64,000 nt of DNA, taken from Onthophagus taurus. Taxonomy: Eukaryota; Arthropoda; Insecta; Coleoptera; Scarabaeidae. Within the stretch, counting starts at the first letter, position 1, and each line of letters starts with the position of its first letter. Made by a program: the position numbers and the translations under genes. The stretch covers positions 10,237,501-10,301,500 of the forward strand of contig NC_091966.1 of NCBI RefSeq assembly GCF_036711975.1, written 5' to 3'. A model generated the notes under the pieces. That model had not been told where the DNA came from and searched no databases. It worked only from the letters and a program-made list of their open reading frames with translations. This document shows positions 10,826 through 22,967 of the stretch, piece after piece.

Positions 10826-12179
10826 CTGAAATGAAAAACGATTCGAACGGTGTTGTATTACGTTATATTGTTGTTAAATCCATATACAATGATTTAAGAG
10901 TAGTATGCAGTATAGAAATAGTTATTTATTAAAGCAGAAAAAGTTATCAGAACAAAACCTTAAGAAATAAGTGGTACAATTGTATTAATTTTATTGTTAA
11001 GAGTAATGAAGAATAAATATAATTACGAAATACTGAGATATCGTAGAATAAGTCATATTGACTAATATTAAGGACAAATTAAGGACACTTAAGAAAATTT
11101 AAATAATCTTAGTATTAGTTGTATATCACAGAAGTATAATTAGTTTAGTACATATGATGAAACTACAATTTCTACTACCCCAGCTAAATTTTCTATTTTA
11201 GGTTCATTTGGTTTTTATTGGTTCAACACCGCAAATGGTAATGGATTTCTACTTGGGGATCGTTTTTAATCATATTTAACCCCTGCTTCATGATTGTTAC
11301 CGCTAAATCACTTCCTAGTGATGTTAACCAAATTCAATCGGTATTTTTCCTAATATATTGAATACATTCAAATATGCAATGTACATATTCTAACATAACA
11401 TATTCATATGTTATATTCAAGTGGACTACTTAGCTAAATATACACCAAGTAATGAGCAAGAACGCTCACGAATGTATTCGCGTTATTTATATCTCTCTTA
11501 ATGGCATTATAACAAAAAAATATAATTGGTTTCAAAACAAACCAAATACATATTTTTTTTCATATAATTCGTTTATGTTAATTTACAGTGTAAATTAATA
11601 TATAAATGGAATTAATTTTTTTTTTTGATGAAGTACCATCGAAGTAAACGATGGTGGAACTCCGAAATACTTTTAGAAATCAAACGGAATGTTAGAAATA
11701 CCTAAAACCATAGTAGTAGGTAAACTTAACTAAGAAACATACTTAACTAATTAAAAGTAGTAAACGTTTGGAAAAATAATAGTCTACAAATTGAGTCAAC
11801 ATGCAAGCAGAAGATTTACGCTAACACTTGTCCGCATATCGTTTCGCTCAATTTTAATGAAAATCATGTAAATACATCATGCTTATACGTATTTTATTTG
11901 ACACTCTATCGAAGAATACTGTTATATAACATCTGAAATATTAGAGGAATCCTAGATAACAATTGAAGTCATCCTCCTTGAGAATAAAACTTAGGTTTGA
12001 TGTATTAAAGATGATTTTGCATTAGGCTTATGTTCTAAAGGTAGATAGATTGAAAAATGTCTGCATTTGGATGACTAAAAATGGCGCATTAACCTCCCGT
12101 AAAAGTTCTAAGAATTAAGCAAACTACTACAAATCAATCTTTATAACAACATCATATAAGTAACACCGCGTCGACCACT
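10826..12179. other. Intron of the BTB gene, no feature seen
   Basis: AT-rich intronic DNA (minus-strand gene). A further zinc-finger exon was looked for and not found. Confidence 0.5.
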
Positions 12180-13130
12180 TAAATATGTGATTCTACAAAC
12201 GAAACAACGTTGGACATCAGAATCTAACTTTTTTGTAGACTTCCTTAACGATCTATATGTACAGCAGATTAGGAGTTCCAAAACGAACTCCTAAGTGTTA
12301 AGTATAGTGAGTATTACAACGAATGCGTTGTCTAAACATCAACCATAAAAGAAAACCCTGCTGTTAGTCATGTTATTCTAGTCAAATATATATTGGACTA
12401 TGAAAGGCACCAGGGAAGTATTGACTATCAATTTTTCTGTCAATATGTATGATGATTGGCAAAACCATGGCATTATGAGAATGTGGCAGAGATAAAATTA
12501 TATGGAATGAATTTAACCACAATACCTTAGTCCAGTGTAACAGTTACGGTGACAGGAACATTTCTCTTACAATTAATCAAACGCAAATGACACAGAGACT
12601 TTAGTCAAAATGTATCAATCTCTGTGGATACTACTTTTGAGTTGTATCTCTTCATCACCCTGAATCAGGCATTATAGTGTAATTACTAATTACAGATGTA
12701 TTTGCTATACAAATACAAAGATTACACCATCGTAATTAAGATTGAACAAATTCAGGTCCATAGAACATTTGTTACACAACAAATACTATTTGTACACACG
12801 GACACCAAACAATATTAAGGGAGTGAGAGAGACGATATTGAGGAGCACGTCTGTTCTCAAACACGCTCTCAGGATGAGGATCAGCTCAGTGAAGCGACTA
12901 GATTTAAAATCCCCTCTTCTTAAATTAGTTATTCTTCAAGAGTTAGAGTATTCAAGACTATTTATAATTCTCAGAGGGTATGTTGAATTATTGAGTTAAT
13001 AACGGCGTGTCGATCATGATGATATAACTACAGATATAGACCCATTGATAAAGCCCAAAATTGCATGAACGATCTCGGCATAGCCCTCGAGTGATGTTCT
13101 GGTATGCTGTTACCTCATTTAGTGATCGGT
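12180..13130 (+). pseudogene. Highly eroded Tc1-like transposase
   Basis: In shifting plus-strand frames I see pieces that match the order of Tc1-family transposases. There is a KKTLLL..SNIYWT segment at about 12345-12400, then WQNHGIMRMWQR and WNEFNHNTLVQCN near 12450-12540, and an end resembling the usual PDLNPIEH-W block at about 13020-13080 (HAWD-like, GIALE). Stops and shifts occur every few dozen codons and no catalytic aspartate is certain. It lies in an intron of the BTB gene, opposite strand. Confidence 0.4.
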
Positions 13131-14150
13131 CTTTATTTTTGGAAAAAATTGCTACAGAGTTTGGGAATAGACATTAGGAGTTAATGATTCCATCAAGATG
13201 TGGGTTACTTAACGAGCGGGATATTAAGTAGACTTCTGGAATTCTTTCCTAAACGAATTGTCTCACTTTTTTAGTATTTATAAAAATAAGATGTGTTGAA
13301 AATAATTGAAAGTTGATCGACTATTTTTTATTTTAAAATTATGCCAGAAGATTTAACATACAAAGTATTAGACCAGGCAGCTAAAAAGTCTACCACGATA
13401 CGTAAAAAGAGTTCGTTGTCCAAATATTAAGAAACAAAATGAGAATATTAGTACTGCTTTGGCAACAATAATTCTCTTAACAGAATAACCATGAATTTCT
13501 CAGCTTTGGTTACATAAATACATGTTTTGTATTAATGCGTCATTATAAAATTTTGAATCTTTTATATCGATTTAAATTGAAATTTTCTATAATATATGAT
13601 TTTCGTTTGATACACACTACTATTAAATCATCTATATTTACAACAACAATAACCTTTTACCAAAAATGCTACTTCATGTACACAAAAATAATTATAGAGT
13701 TTTGTTACAATTTTGTTACATACATTGCTATGTGTTAAAGAAATTAAGAAAAGCTTAAGTAATAGTAAAGATATCATAATAATTATGAAATTATCTTATT
13801 AAAAACAAAAAATAAAAAAATCATAACATTATATAGGAATATTTAGATTTTTTATGTTAGTAACTCTCTCCTTCTCAAATTGTGAAGGATTTGACACATT
13901 TTATATTGCTTATAAATATATACCTCACCAAGAAACCTAAGAGGTAAGCCATTTAAAACCTGCAACTGCCGCATTTTTTCTAAATTTTTATTAATTAATA
14001 TCATAAAAACTAATTAACCAATATTTGATTGTGGGTTATCATTGGATTCGTATATTCTATGATAAATTATTTGGATTAACAAAAAAATCGACATGTTTCG
14101 GCTCATGACATCTCGAAGTGGTTTCAAATTAGTTAGGGGAGGGTGCATTT
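13131..14150. other. Intron of the BTB gene, no feature seen
   Basis: AT-rich sequence. Short open frames here look random. Confidence 0.5.
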
Positions 14151-14703
14151 ATAACGGGTGCTGTATACAGTGAATTTCACTTAAAATGCAATAAACCAAA
14201 ATATAGTTCCATAGAAACTAGGGCGTACCTGCGTACTTTGTCCCACATAAAATGTAACATGTTTGAATGTTTCTAGTTCTAGTGACAGTAGTAGGTAGCG
14301 CTAGTTAACATAAAATATCCCTATGTTGCATATTTGTATTGAATTAAAACTAGAACTAACACTAGACCTAGAACTACAATTATTAACTCGAATGTTTCTA
14401 GTTCTTGGCCTAGTGTTAGTTCTAGTTTTACATTATCACTAGAACTAACACAAGACCTAAAACTAGAATCATTCCGGTTTAGCCGTCTTGAGAAACGTGT
14501 GGCTAAACTCGAATGTTTCTAGTTCTGACGTCACCTTTTTCCAAGCAAATCTTTTCCTTTGCAAAACTATCCAATGCCTGTACTATTAAGCTATGTTGCA
14601 TGTAATGTGGGACAGTACAAGTGCATACTAGTTTCGTAATTATGGTTAATACCTTCATATTTTGCGAGTTATATGAAATTCCCGGTATACCACAGCCTTT
14701 AAA
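14151..14703. mobile_element. Foldback MITE with internal CTAG-rich palindromes
   Basis: The outer segments (about 14151-14275 and 14590-14703) are inverted copies of each other at roughly three-quarters identity, with shared blocks such as GTCCCACAT..AATGT. Between them lies a cluster of direct and inverted copies of a TTCTAGTTCTAG / TAGTGTTAGTTCTAGT motif, plus a TAGCCGTCTTGAGAAACG...GGCTA block. A shorter run of the same motif family is at 62640-62740. No coding content. Confidence 0.6.
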
Positions 14704-14712
14704 AGCATCTTA

Positions 14713-14848
14713 GGCCCACTTTTACCATCCTCCTGATAAACTATCTAGAGGATAGTTGCTATGGTTACGGCGGTTTTAAGCGCTCTCATTTGCTAAGAGC
14801 TGGATTTATCTATCGGATAAATTTATCAGGAGGTGGTAAAAGTGGGCT
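14713..14848. mobile_element. 136-bp MITE with TTA target duplication
   Basis: Terminal inverted repeats start GGCCCAC / AGCCCAC and continue as CCCACTTTTACCA with CTCCTGATAAA, matching over about 26 bp with one small gap. They are flanked by TTA at 14710-14712 and 14849-14851. A 3-bp TTA/TAA duplication is typical of PIF/Harbinger elements, so this is probably a non-autonomous Harbinger-type MITE. Confidence 0.7.
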
Positions 14849-14914
14849 TTAATCATCTTGTATGGAAATTAAACTTAGCAGTTAACAAAGAATATCGAAC
14901 ACAGACTATTACCG

Positions 14915-15106
14915 CTGGAGATGGTTTACTGTGGAATACCAGTTAGGATATCAAGAATAAATAGTGTAAGAAACGAAAGAATGTGGGAAATAATAAAAGT
15001 GGATAAAAAAAAAATAGATTATACTCAACAAAAACAGCTAATTCCAAAATTTGATTTCCAGTGGGTACTGACAGAAAGCGAGGAAGACCAGAGGTTACCT
15101 AGTTAA
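14915..15106 (+). pseudogene. Possible LINE C-terminal tail fragment
   Basis: The short frame reads VRISRINSVRNERMWEII and then DYTQQKQLIPK. It resembles the SR...IRNE.I......D...KQL..(G/H)H block after LINE reverse-transcriptase domains. It is short and lacks the usual GHV.RM continuation, so the call is tentative. Confidence 0.35.
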
Positions 15107-16146
15107 GCGGAATTCAGAGTACAATGTCGGAGAGAAACGAACAAATGTGTTTTTTTACATTTACTTATACTGGACATTTAATTTTATAGATAAAAATAAA
15201 CAAATATCAGTTGCTACCATGAAAAGGAGAGAGTTATGTAACACAATCTTACTCACCTAAATCAGAGTTTAATTATTTAACACAACAAAATCATCACCGT
15301 TTGTTAATTAACCTTTTCAACCCCGCTTTTAGTACAGATTTATGAAAACTGCTATTTACGAATTTAAAGGTTTAACACATTTTCACACAACATGTCAAAT
15401 TTATTTACTTATTTAAGGAAAAGAAACTTGTTGGTGTAAAACATTAGTTTTCCATCAATGTGATAATTTACATTAATTTGAATTAAAAAAAATCTAATAT
15501 TTAATAGGGATGTAAACAACTTTATTCTTAAACAATTTCCATTTGGAATCAACGATCACAATGAAACGCTATGAATTATCTATTTAAATGGCAATACATA
15601 AGATTTGTTGACGACTAGCAATAAAATAAATAATACTCCTATCTCAATAATATGAATATAAATAATTCCAAAACATAATTTGTGTTTCATGATTAGCTTA
15701 CCCCAGAAAAAAAAAATATAAATGAAACTAAAATAAATTCTTTGATATTCGCCGTGTTTAAAAACTAAAACTTAAAGCTATCCTATTAGTTTTATTTTTT
15801 TGGTATAACATACATTATGCAAATTTTATTGCAGGTAATATCAAAAATATGAATATAGATTATACAAAAACGTAACAGTTTTGATTATTATTTTTCATAT
15901 ACCAAGTGTCTAATTAAATAATTAACTTAAAAATCGTCTCCGTTTTTAAATAAAATAAGAATCAAATTCGTAACAAAATTAAACTAAATTAGTCTCGAAA
16001 CACTGTTTTTACGTGACTAGAAATAAAAAATAAAAGAACTAAATTATTATTATAAATAAACATTCTAAGACACCCAGTATACACATCTTTGGTACTACAC
16101 AAATAAATACTGCAAATACAGATTAGTTGGAGAGAAAAAGATTAAA
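15107..16146. other. No gene seen; likely 3' UTR/intron of the BTB gene
   Basis: AT-rich DNA directly downstream (minus strand) of the stop codon of zinc-finger exon C. Some of it must be that isoform's 3' UTR. No other features are recognised. Confidence 0.4.
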
Positions 16147-16397
16147 TCACGCATTAACTTGTACTTTTTGTTGCATATCGTACACCTTTTGGAAGTGAAA
16201 TTTCGCAATGTGTTTTCGTAAACTTTCCGAATTTTTATAAAGCTGTGCGCAAACTATACAGGCGAAAGGACCGGCGTCTTCACCGTGGATATTCTTTTCG
16301 TGTGTTCTCAGGTGATCGCGTCTCGAGAAACCCTTCGTGCACTTTTCGCATCTGAACAGATGACTCCTGCTTATTCCGTATTTGGATTCAGTTTTTC
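16147..16397 (-). CDS. BTB zinc-finger gene, alternative terminal exon C (two C2H2 fingers)
   Basis: This exon has no usable internal ATG, so simple ORF calling would miss it. After the acceptor (GGATTTATTTAG, minus strand) the first two bases complete a glycine codon with the upstream G. Eighty-three codons follow to a TGA at 16149-16147. Two fingers have standard spacing: CEKC-TKGFSRRDHLRT-H-x4-H and CIVC-AQLYKNSESLRK-H-x4-H. The linker between them is long and acidic (NIHGEDAGPFA). The tail is QQKVQVNA. Acceptor phase matches the shared exon and exons A and B, so it is a third mutually exclusive 3' end. The finger recognition helices differ from the other two, implying a different DNA target. 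Confidence 0.88.
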
Positions 16398-18458
16398 CTA
16401 AATAAATCCAGCATTAATACGATTGCGTGCCTTTTCACGTTAGAAGCGCGAACGAAAACAAAAAAATGCATGCTGTATTTTAAATAGGGAAAGCTTTTTG
16501 GTTCTTACTTGAATTTTAAAATCCATTTTATGTGCAGCATAAAAAATAAAAATATTTAATAGAATAAATTACAAAATATTATTAAATCATATTATTTTAC
16601 AATTTATATTTTTTAAAATCAATCACATTCCCAAATTGTCGTTATTATTAGTATAAATAAATCTATTACAATTCGTTTTTTTTTTCATTTTAACAATTAT
16701 TATTGTAATAACATGCATCAATCAGTATGGCTCAAGCTGAATAACATTTTTGTTGAACATCATTATGAAAACATGCAAAATGAAGTTTGTTTTTGTATTT
16801 TTGCATGGTTCTTTTTTATATTCATTGAATGTATAAATACGACACATATAATACGAAACTGTTTACATAATTTATAACACAGCACATTGCTTTCTTTGTA
16901 TATAAAAAATTTATAAAAATTCTTGTTATCATATTGTTAGTTAAATTCGGAGTGAATCTGATCTAAGCATATCTTGTAACCAATTATTCTTGGGTAGTGA
17001 ATCACATGTTGAATACAGCCAAGATACAAAATTTGCATAGTATTTTGTAGGAATTTTATTGATTTTAATTTAATGGCAAGATATGTATGCTTAATGAATA
17101 ATCAGATTCTCTTCCCTGTTACATAATGATATGTTAATTATAGTATACGGTGTGAAGAAAAAGAACAACATATTATCATTAATATATAACATTTTGTTAA
17201 CTATAAAAAAATAATCATGCAATAATATTAATAATATTAGCAAATATGCAGGGTTGATTCTGAGAAATGGCAAATATTTTGATGATAGGTACAGGGAAAC
17301 AAAATAAGAAAATTGAACCCAAGATATAGAATGATATTTATATTATTTTGGGTATGTATATTTATATATAAGCTTATAGTCTCTAATTTTATGCTTAAAC
17401 ATTTTATAGAATATCAATTTGCGTGGCTAACTTCCGTTTCATATATTGTATATTAACGAGGTTTTAGTTGTTTGAAATAAGTGCAAGGACCATAGAAGTT
17501 GTTGACTCTATTCATTTCTATACTGTAATGATAAGATCAATACTTTTGAATCTGATACAGATTCAGATACAGTTCAAACTAATTAGGAAGCTGAACACAC
17601 AATGTTACTATGAAAAAGCAAGTTGGGACCTGAGAAATTCTATAGGATATCTGGAAACATTTTCTTGTTGAATTAACCTACGAAACACAAGTCATCCATC
17701 AAAGATAGGAGAATCTATTATTAAATGTTGGAGCTTTTGATGAAGATCAAATATTAAATTTATTGGAAAAGTTTAACTTTTATGTATGGACATTCCTTTT
17801 TCATACAACACGCCTGGACATCTGGCCTCACAGACTCCTACATATGAGGGGACACATTGACAGAAATTACTAACAAATTGGTCTAGTGTTATTTTCAATC
17901 TTCTTCAAAATGAGATTTAAACTTATATTAGTTTTTTTAGACTTTATAAAGTAATAATAGGAAGGGAATTCTAATTCGAAGAAACTGAAAATTACAAAAG
18001 GTCTGTGAGGCTCTTTGTTACAGTTAAAGGTAATTTTATCTTGTCTACTGATCTGAACGTTATTCATCATGTGTGCCTGAACCTGGTTGTGCTCGAAATT
18101 CATCCTCAAGCGGACGGTATTTCTGTCAATCAATAACTCAAAACATTGCAGTAAAGCAATAATTTGCAAATCAATGACAAAATTAAATGTATTTCAATAA
18201 TTCTTTTATTTTATTAGTTTTTGGAACACAATTTTGATCTATACCATTTACGCTCTGATTTTAGCTACGTTTTGTCTCTATGTGTTTTTAATCAACTTAA
18301 TTATCACAACAACATTTTTCCTAACATACATGAAAACAACTATTAACTTTCAGTATTTCGATCGAGAGAATCTTATTGGAAGTGCCTTAATTTTTTATGA
18401 TTGCAGTAAGGATGTTTATCATAATATTTTGTTGTTTAAATTACTGATATGAAATATA
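16398..18458. other. Intron of the BTB gene, no gene seen
   Basis: AT-rich sequence. The minus-strand frame at 17870-18169 (99 codons) is the longest but shows no motif, intron context or family resemblance that I recognise. Confidence 0.45.
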
Positions 18459-19060
18459 CAGGGTGATTCAAAAAACCGCTGACAGACTTCTAGGGCAGGT
18501 AATACATCAAAAATTAAGATGAAAAGTCTTAATATACATGGGGTCGCAAATGCCTCCTTAACGAGATAAAGCGGGTCAAAGTTACTTTAAAATTAAAAAT
18601 TATCTGCAATAAAAAGCCCTTTTTTAAAAATATTGTCTATGCCATTACTAATTTTGTCAAACGGGCAGTATTTTCGTGTAAAGTGATCAATTATCTATCA
18701 ATTGGTCTGTTACAAAACTTTAATAAAAGCAATAGTTTTTAAGAAAAACAAGTTTGTAGAAAATGTGTTAATCCAACCAAAAACTGTTGCTTTAATCAAT
18801 GTTTTGTAAGAGACCAATTGATAGATAATTGATCACTTTACACGAAAATACTGCCCATTTGACAAAATTAGCAGTGGCGTTGAAAATATTTTTAAAAAAG
18901 GGCTTTTTATTGCAGATAATGTTTAATTTTAAAGAAACTTTGTCCCGCTATATCTCGTTAAGGAGGCATTTGCGACACCATGTATATCAAGACTTTTCAT
19001 CTTAATTTTTGATGTATTACCTGTCCTAGAAGTCTGTCAGCGGTTTTTTGAATCATCCTG
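18459..19060. mobile_element. 602-bp foldback MITE with TA target duplication
   Basis: Ends are CAGGGTGATTCAAAAAACCG (left) and CAGGATGATTCAAAAAACCG (right, inward), flanked by TA (18457-18458; 19061-19062). The arms (about 18459-18745 and 18790-19060) are inverted copies with only scattered mismatches, leaving a spacer of about 45 bp. High arm identity suggests a recent insertion or recent arm homogenisation. No coding potential. It probably moved using a Tc1/mariner-type transposase. Confidence 0.85.
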
Positions 19061-20389
19061 TATATAGGCAGTTAGTGCAAAACGGATATTTTGGGTTGGG
19101 TTGAGTAAATTGATTTACTATTCTTTTCATCTTTGGATGATTTCTATGCTGCATCTTCGTTTATGTCCTTATGTAACTTAGAACCTTTTCTTTTCATTGT
19201 ATTGACATTTTCATATTTTTGAAAATATTCAAATATTCACATTGTTTTTTATGTATTCCCACATCATCTCTTGATGTAGCAGGTCACTTTTAGGCACACA
19301 GATTTACATTATATCATTATAATGTTCATATAGAAGGTAGACAAGCTTTTGTATATAGATTAATTATCCATAGTATGGTTTAACTTGGGTTTGCCCGGTA
19401 TCACATTCAACTGTATACAAATAACAAAGAAATGAATTTTTAGCCAGGTATAAGATAAAGTGTGAAGGAAATACTTTAAGAAATTCTTATAATTCGTTTA
19501 TGGAAAGTATACAAAATAAAAATCTTCATTCAATACCTCTGAAATATTACCATCAATAATTATAGCCAAACATGAAAGCGTTCTATTGTTTAACAGAAAA
19601 TTAAAGACTTCAAACATTTAAAAAGTACAAACAATTATAAGATAAAACTTAGATTACTAAAATAAAAGGAGCTAACTTAGAGAGCTGTATTCATTTTCAA
19701 AATATTTTAAGATCTCCGAATTTACCCTGCATAATAATTAATTTTTGTAATGGTTTAAAATAATAAACATGTTCAAAGGGTTGAAAAATGTTTTAGGTTG
19801 TTGAAATGTGCAAACCCAAAATTGAAATGATTCCATTTCTAATCTTAAAAATATATTTTTTTAATTTAAAATTTAATATAAATGTATATAATTTAATTTT
19901 ATATTCTTATGCTTTATCACTATATTTAAAAATATTTATATTATAAATTTTTTATAAATTTCAATCGCCGGTTTCGGTAAATTCGCCATCATTAGGAGTC
20001 TTGTCGGTTTTCCAAAAATTATTTTGATTAACTAGTAGAATACTCTGTCAAATATAAAATTTACATTTTTGTTAAAAATGTTACTTCAAAATCAAAAATA
20101 TTTAGTAAATTCATGCGGTGTAGCGTAAATAACACTTAAAGAAATAATTATATAATTATATATATAATTATAATTGTTCTAAGTCCCTGTTGATGTCAAT
20201 AAGAGACAAATCTGATTGTTTTCTATTGGGTTCGTTTGTGAAAATATATCGGAGTTGAATAACTTTTTTAATATTTTATATATTCTTTTTGCATTTTACT
20301 TTTACTATGCGGTAGTAAGATATAGTAAATGTCCAAACAAAACCATTGAATTCTAATATACAGTGGATTTTCTAATTCAAACTTCTATA
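19061..20389. other. Intron of the BTB gene; one possible Penelope-type end
   Basis: Mostly AT-rich. On the minus strand at about 20005-19955, CTAATGATGGCG followed by ACCGAAACCGGCGATTG resembles the CTGATGATGGC...GCCGAAAC end block of Penelope-like elements, but it is degenerate. Confidence 0.3.
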
Positions 20390-20875
20390 ATGGATGATAA
20401 AGTATGAGCAAATTACTGTATGATTCAAAGTGATCACGACAAAGCCAGCGAACAAGATTAAAGTTTCGTCACCGACGAGTCAGACGACGACAAAAGAGAT
20501 GTTTTTCCCAAAAATGTAAGGACTAAGAGTTATAATTGAGTATGCAATACCTGGGCCTAAAGGAGACGACAAAAAATTCTTTAACGTCAGTAGATACTTG
20601 GAATTGCATGATCACTAATAATATATTGGATTTGATTGTAATGTATACTAACATATACACTGGAGTAATCAAATCAGCGCATCTAAATATACATGATTTA
20701 TGGTCAAAAGATGGTTTAGGAATGGGTCTGTTCATCTCCTGTGTGTCCAGGAAGAGTTTTTTCGTTTCTGCTAAGGTGTCTTCTTTCAAAATTACAGGAA
20801 AATATGTAAAAATGAAATGTAATAGGAGAATACATAATGACTGATGAAAAATTAGAACCATTTCGTGAAAGATTT
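20390..20875 (+). pseudogene. piggyBac-type transposase N-terminal fragment
   Basis: Plus-strand coding remains begin with an acidic Ser/Asp-rich stretch (about 20395-20510, for example VTDESDDDKRDVF with breaks). After a gap they continue as LTSVDTWNCMITNNILDLIV and then HLNIHDLWSKDGLGMGLF. The order (acidic N-terminus, TPLD.W..F.....L..IV, then LWS.DG.G...F) is that of piggyBac transposases. The catalytic Asp region is absent, and the piece stops with breaks after about 20840. It lies in an intron of the BTB gene. Confidence 0.7.
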
Positions 20876-21878
20876 AAGATGGAGTTAAGAAATTATTTAT
20901 ACAAGCAATTTTGAAGTTAGGTAATGAAATAAGGTGTAGTGGGGACAAGAACGGAACGCCTCAGCAAGATGGAGTAAAGTAGCTTTACTTATGTAGATTT
21001 GTCCAATAATTAATAAGCCTATTAAAAATAATAGGAATTAATCTCACAGATTTATTAATTAGATGAATTAAAATATAAATGAAAATAGATATTACAGTTA
21101 TTTCTATCAAGTATTGTCATCACATCTCAGCAGACTTATTTGCTTTACCAGATGTGGGAACGAAATTTTAGTATTATATCTCCAATCAAACAAAATTTGA
21201 TTAAAATGGAGAAGTTACATGTCACGCTGTAATATCTCTTCCAGTTTGGGAACTATTTTCAATTTTCTGTTTTCAAATTTTTATTTAAATTACTTTTTCA
21301 TTTAGTTTTTTACAAGAACTATGTTACTCGCCAATATGAAGTTATCTTTCAATTTTCGTTTGATTAGCTTCACAATCTGAATCTTCTAAAAACATCCTTG
21401 GTGCTTTGTTGTTTAATACAAAATTATATTTGCTAAATTCAATGGTATTTGTATGATTTACTAAATTAAGAATTAAGGAATGTAAGTATTAAACCTAACA
21501 ATTCATGAAAATCATCATCAGCAATATAACTTAAGAGTTTTGTTTGCTCTCCCCCATAAAATTTGCATTTGGTAATTTGTAAATTTTTTGTATTTTCTTT
21601 TGATTGTGCTTAGTTTTTAAATTGACCCTCAAAGAGATAAAAATTTCTATATAAACTAGAATGCTGTAATGATCAATTGAAGTTCGAATTAGAGAAATTC
21701 CTCTGTACCTATATCTTTAAAGATTTCATAATAATACATCTTTAATATTCAACAAAACCAATCAAAATACACTCAGTATATTTAAAAAATTAGAAATGGA
21801 ACATTTAGTAACCTTTAAATAAAATAAGTCATTTAAATTTGCATATTAATGAAACTTAACTATAAATCACTCTTGAAC
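20876..21878. other. Likely 3' UTR/intron of the BTB gene, no gene seen
   Basis: AT-rich DNA downstream (minus strand) of terminal exon A. A minus-strand AATAAA (TTTATT on the plus strand) occurs near 21280. No convincing coding frame. Confidence 0.4.
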
Positions 21879-22087
21879 TCATGCAATATGTCGTATACTC
21901 GATTTAGGTCGTTGGCCATTCTTGATACGTTTGTGTATTGTAATTAGATGGGTTGAAAGACTGTTAGCGGTTTTAAACAGTTTATGACAGATGTCACAGG
22001 GCATCTGTTGATTTGGAAAGTGAACGTCGTACATGTGCCGTTTGATGCTCCTCTTACGCATCAATTTACCGCATGCGACGCAGCTCG
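21879..22087 (-). CDS. BTB zinc-finger gene, alternative terminal exon A (two C2H2 fingers)
   Basis: This is the terminal exon nearest the shared exon (372-bp intron). The acceptor is GTGATTTTTACAG on the minus strand. The first two bases complete an alanine codon, giving A-S-C-V-A-C-G-K. It runs 69 codons including the stop. Finger 1 is CVACGKLMRKRSIKRHMYDVH, read in two parts: C-x2-C, then eleven rather than twelve residues before H-x4-H. Finger 2 (CDICHKLFKTANSLST-H-x4-H) is standard. The tail is basic (HKRIKNGQRPKSS). Phase and acceptor match exons B and C. The shortened first finger may still bind zinc, but its helix register would differ. Confidence 0.87.
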
Positions 22088-22459
22088 CTGTAAAAATCAC
22101 ACTCACAACACTCTTTTTTAACAACCTATAAATTAGTGAATTAGTACTTACCATGCAACGAAAAAAAAAATAATAATTATGGCACTATTTACACCGCAAC
22201 AAAAACAAAACAGAATATAAAAACCGAATCATACAATAAGAAGCAAATAACTTCTTTAAAAAAATATACATGTATATATAATTTTGTGTAATAAAAATAA
22301 TGGTTAAATAAAAGTGAAAATATTTGTTTTAAGAAGCAAAATAAGCCACAAAATGCAGTAAATCTCTAATAAATTCTAACAAGCTACAAATGCAAACAAC
22401 AACAAATAAAAGTAAAAAAATCATTTTCTACCAAATTCTAAAATAAAAAATAAACTTAC

Positions 22460-22967
22460 CATGATCTTGTAAACTACCATCCCCCATCGAGTTATTAAAT
22501 GAAGCACTCGAATCATAAAGAGGCTCCTTTTTAATATTCACCCCCGTATCTTTTTCATAACATTGCGGTTGATCCATTTTCGCAGGCATTTCAATGTATT
22601 CCGTTTCTTCATCATTTGTTAATTGACAAGCATCATTGACGTCGGTTAACGAGGAGGACATTTTAAGCGGAATAGGCGTGCTCGTCGCATCTTGTTTAAA
22701 CTTCTTAAAACTGCTGTTGTTATTGGAGGTGGCGACGGAGGCGGTTGATGAAATGTTGGTGGCGGTCGTGGGCGTTTGTTTAAAAAGTCGTTTCACGTTT
22801 GAAGGAGGAACTATCGCCTTTTGTTGGGGCGGCGAGGGAACTTCGGGCGGATATTGGGGCATCAAGACGGCGCTATCGGACTCCATTAATTGAGTGTAGT
22901 CCTGATCATCATCGTCGTTATCACAGATAGAGTCCGTTTTGTCATCTTTCTTGGATGAAGTATCACT
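22460..22967 (-). CDS. BTB zinc-finger gene, shared linker exon
   Basis: It is bounded by an acceptor (TTTTAATTAG, minus strand) and a strong donor (ATG|GTAAGT; exon ends at 22460). It is 508 bp, enters in phase 0 after the BTB exon and leaves one base for the next codon. The protein is low-complexity: acidic start (SDTSSKKDDKTD, then a run of Asp), a Pro-rich segment (PQYPPEVPSPPQQK), Ser/Thr/Asn-rich middle and the motif VNIKKEPLYD. IKKE fits the SUMO-acceptor consensus, common in insect BTB transcription factors. It contains no zinc finger and connects the dimerisation domain to one of three finger pairs. Confidence 0.85.

Noticed and set aside
17870..18169. Minus-strand 99-codon frame as a possible gene or extra BTB-gene exon
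   Set aside because: No zinc-finger Cys/His pattern, no matching acceptor phase and no recognised motif.
19955..20005. Second hammerhead-like motif on the minus strand
   Set aside because: CTAATGA breaks the conserved CTGANGA core and the stems do not pair well; at most a decayed Penelope-type end.
22636..22893. Plus-strand 85-codon frame
   Set aside because: Antisense of the BTB linker exon, which has good splice sites and continuity.
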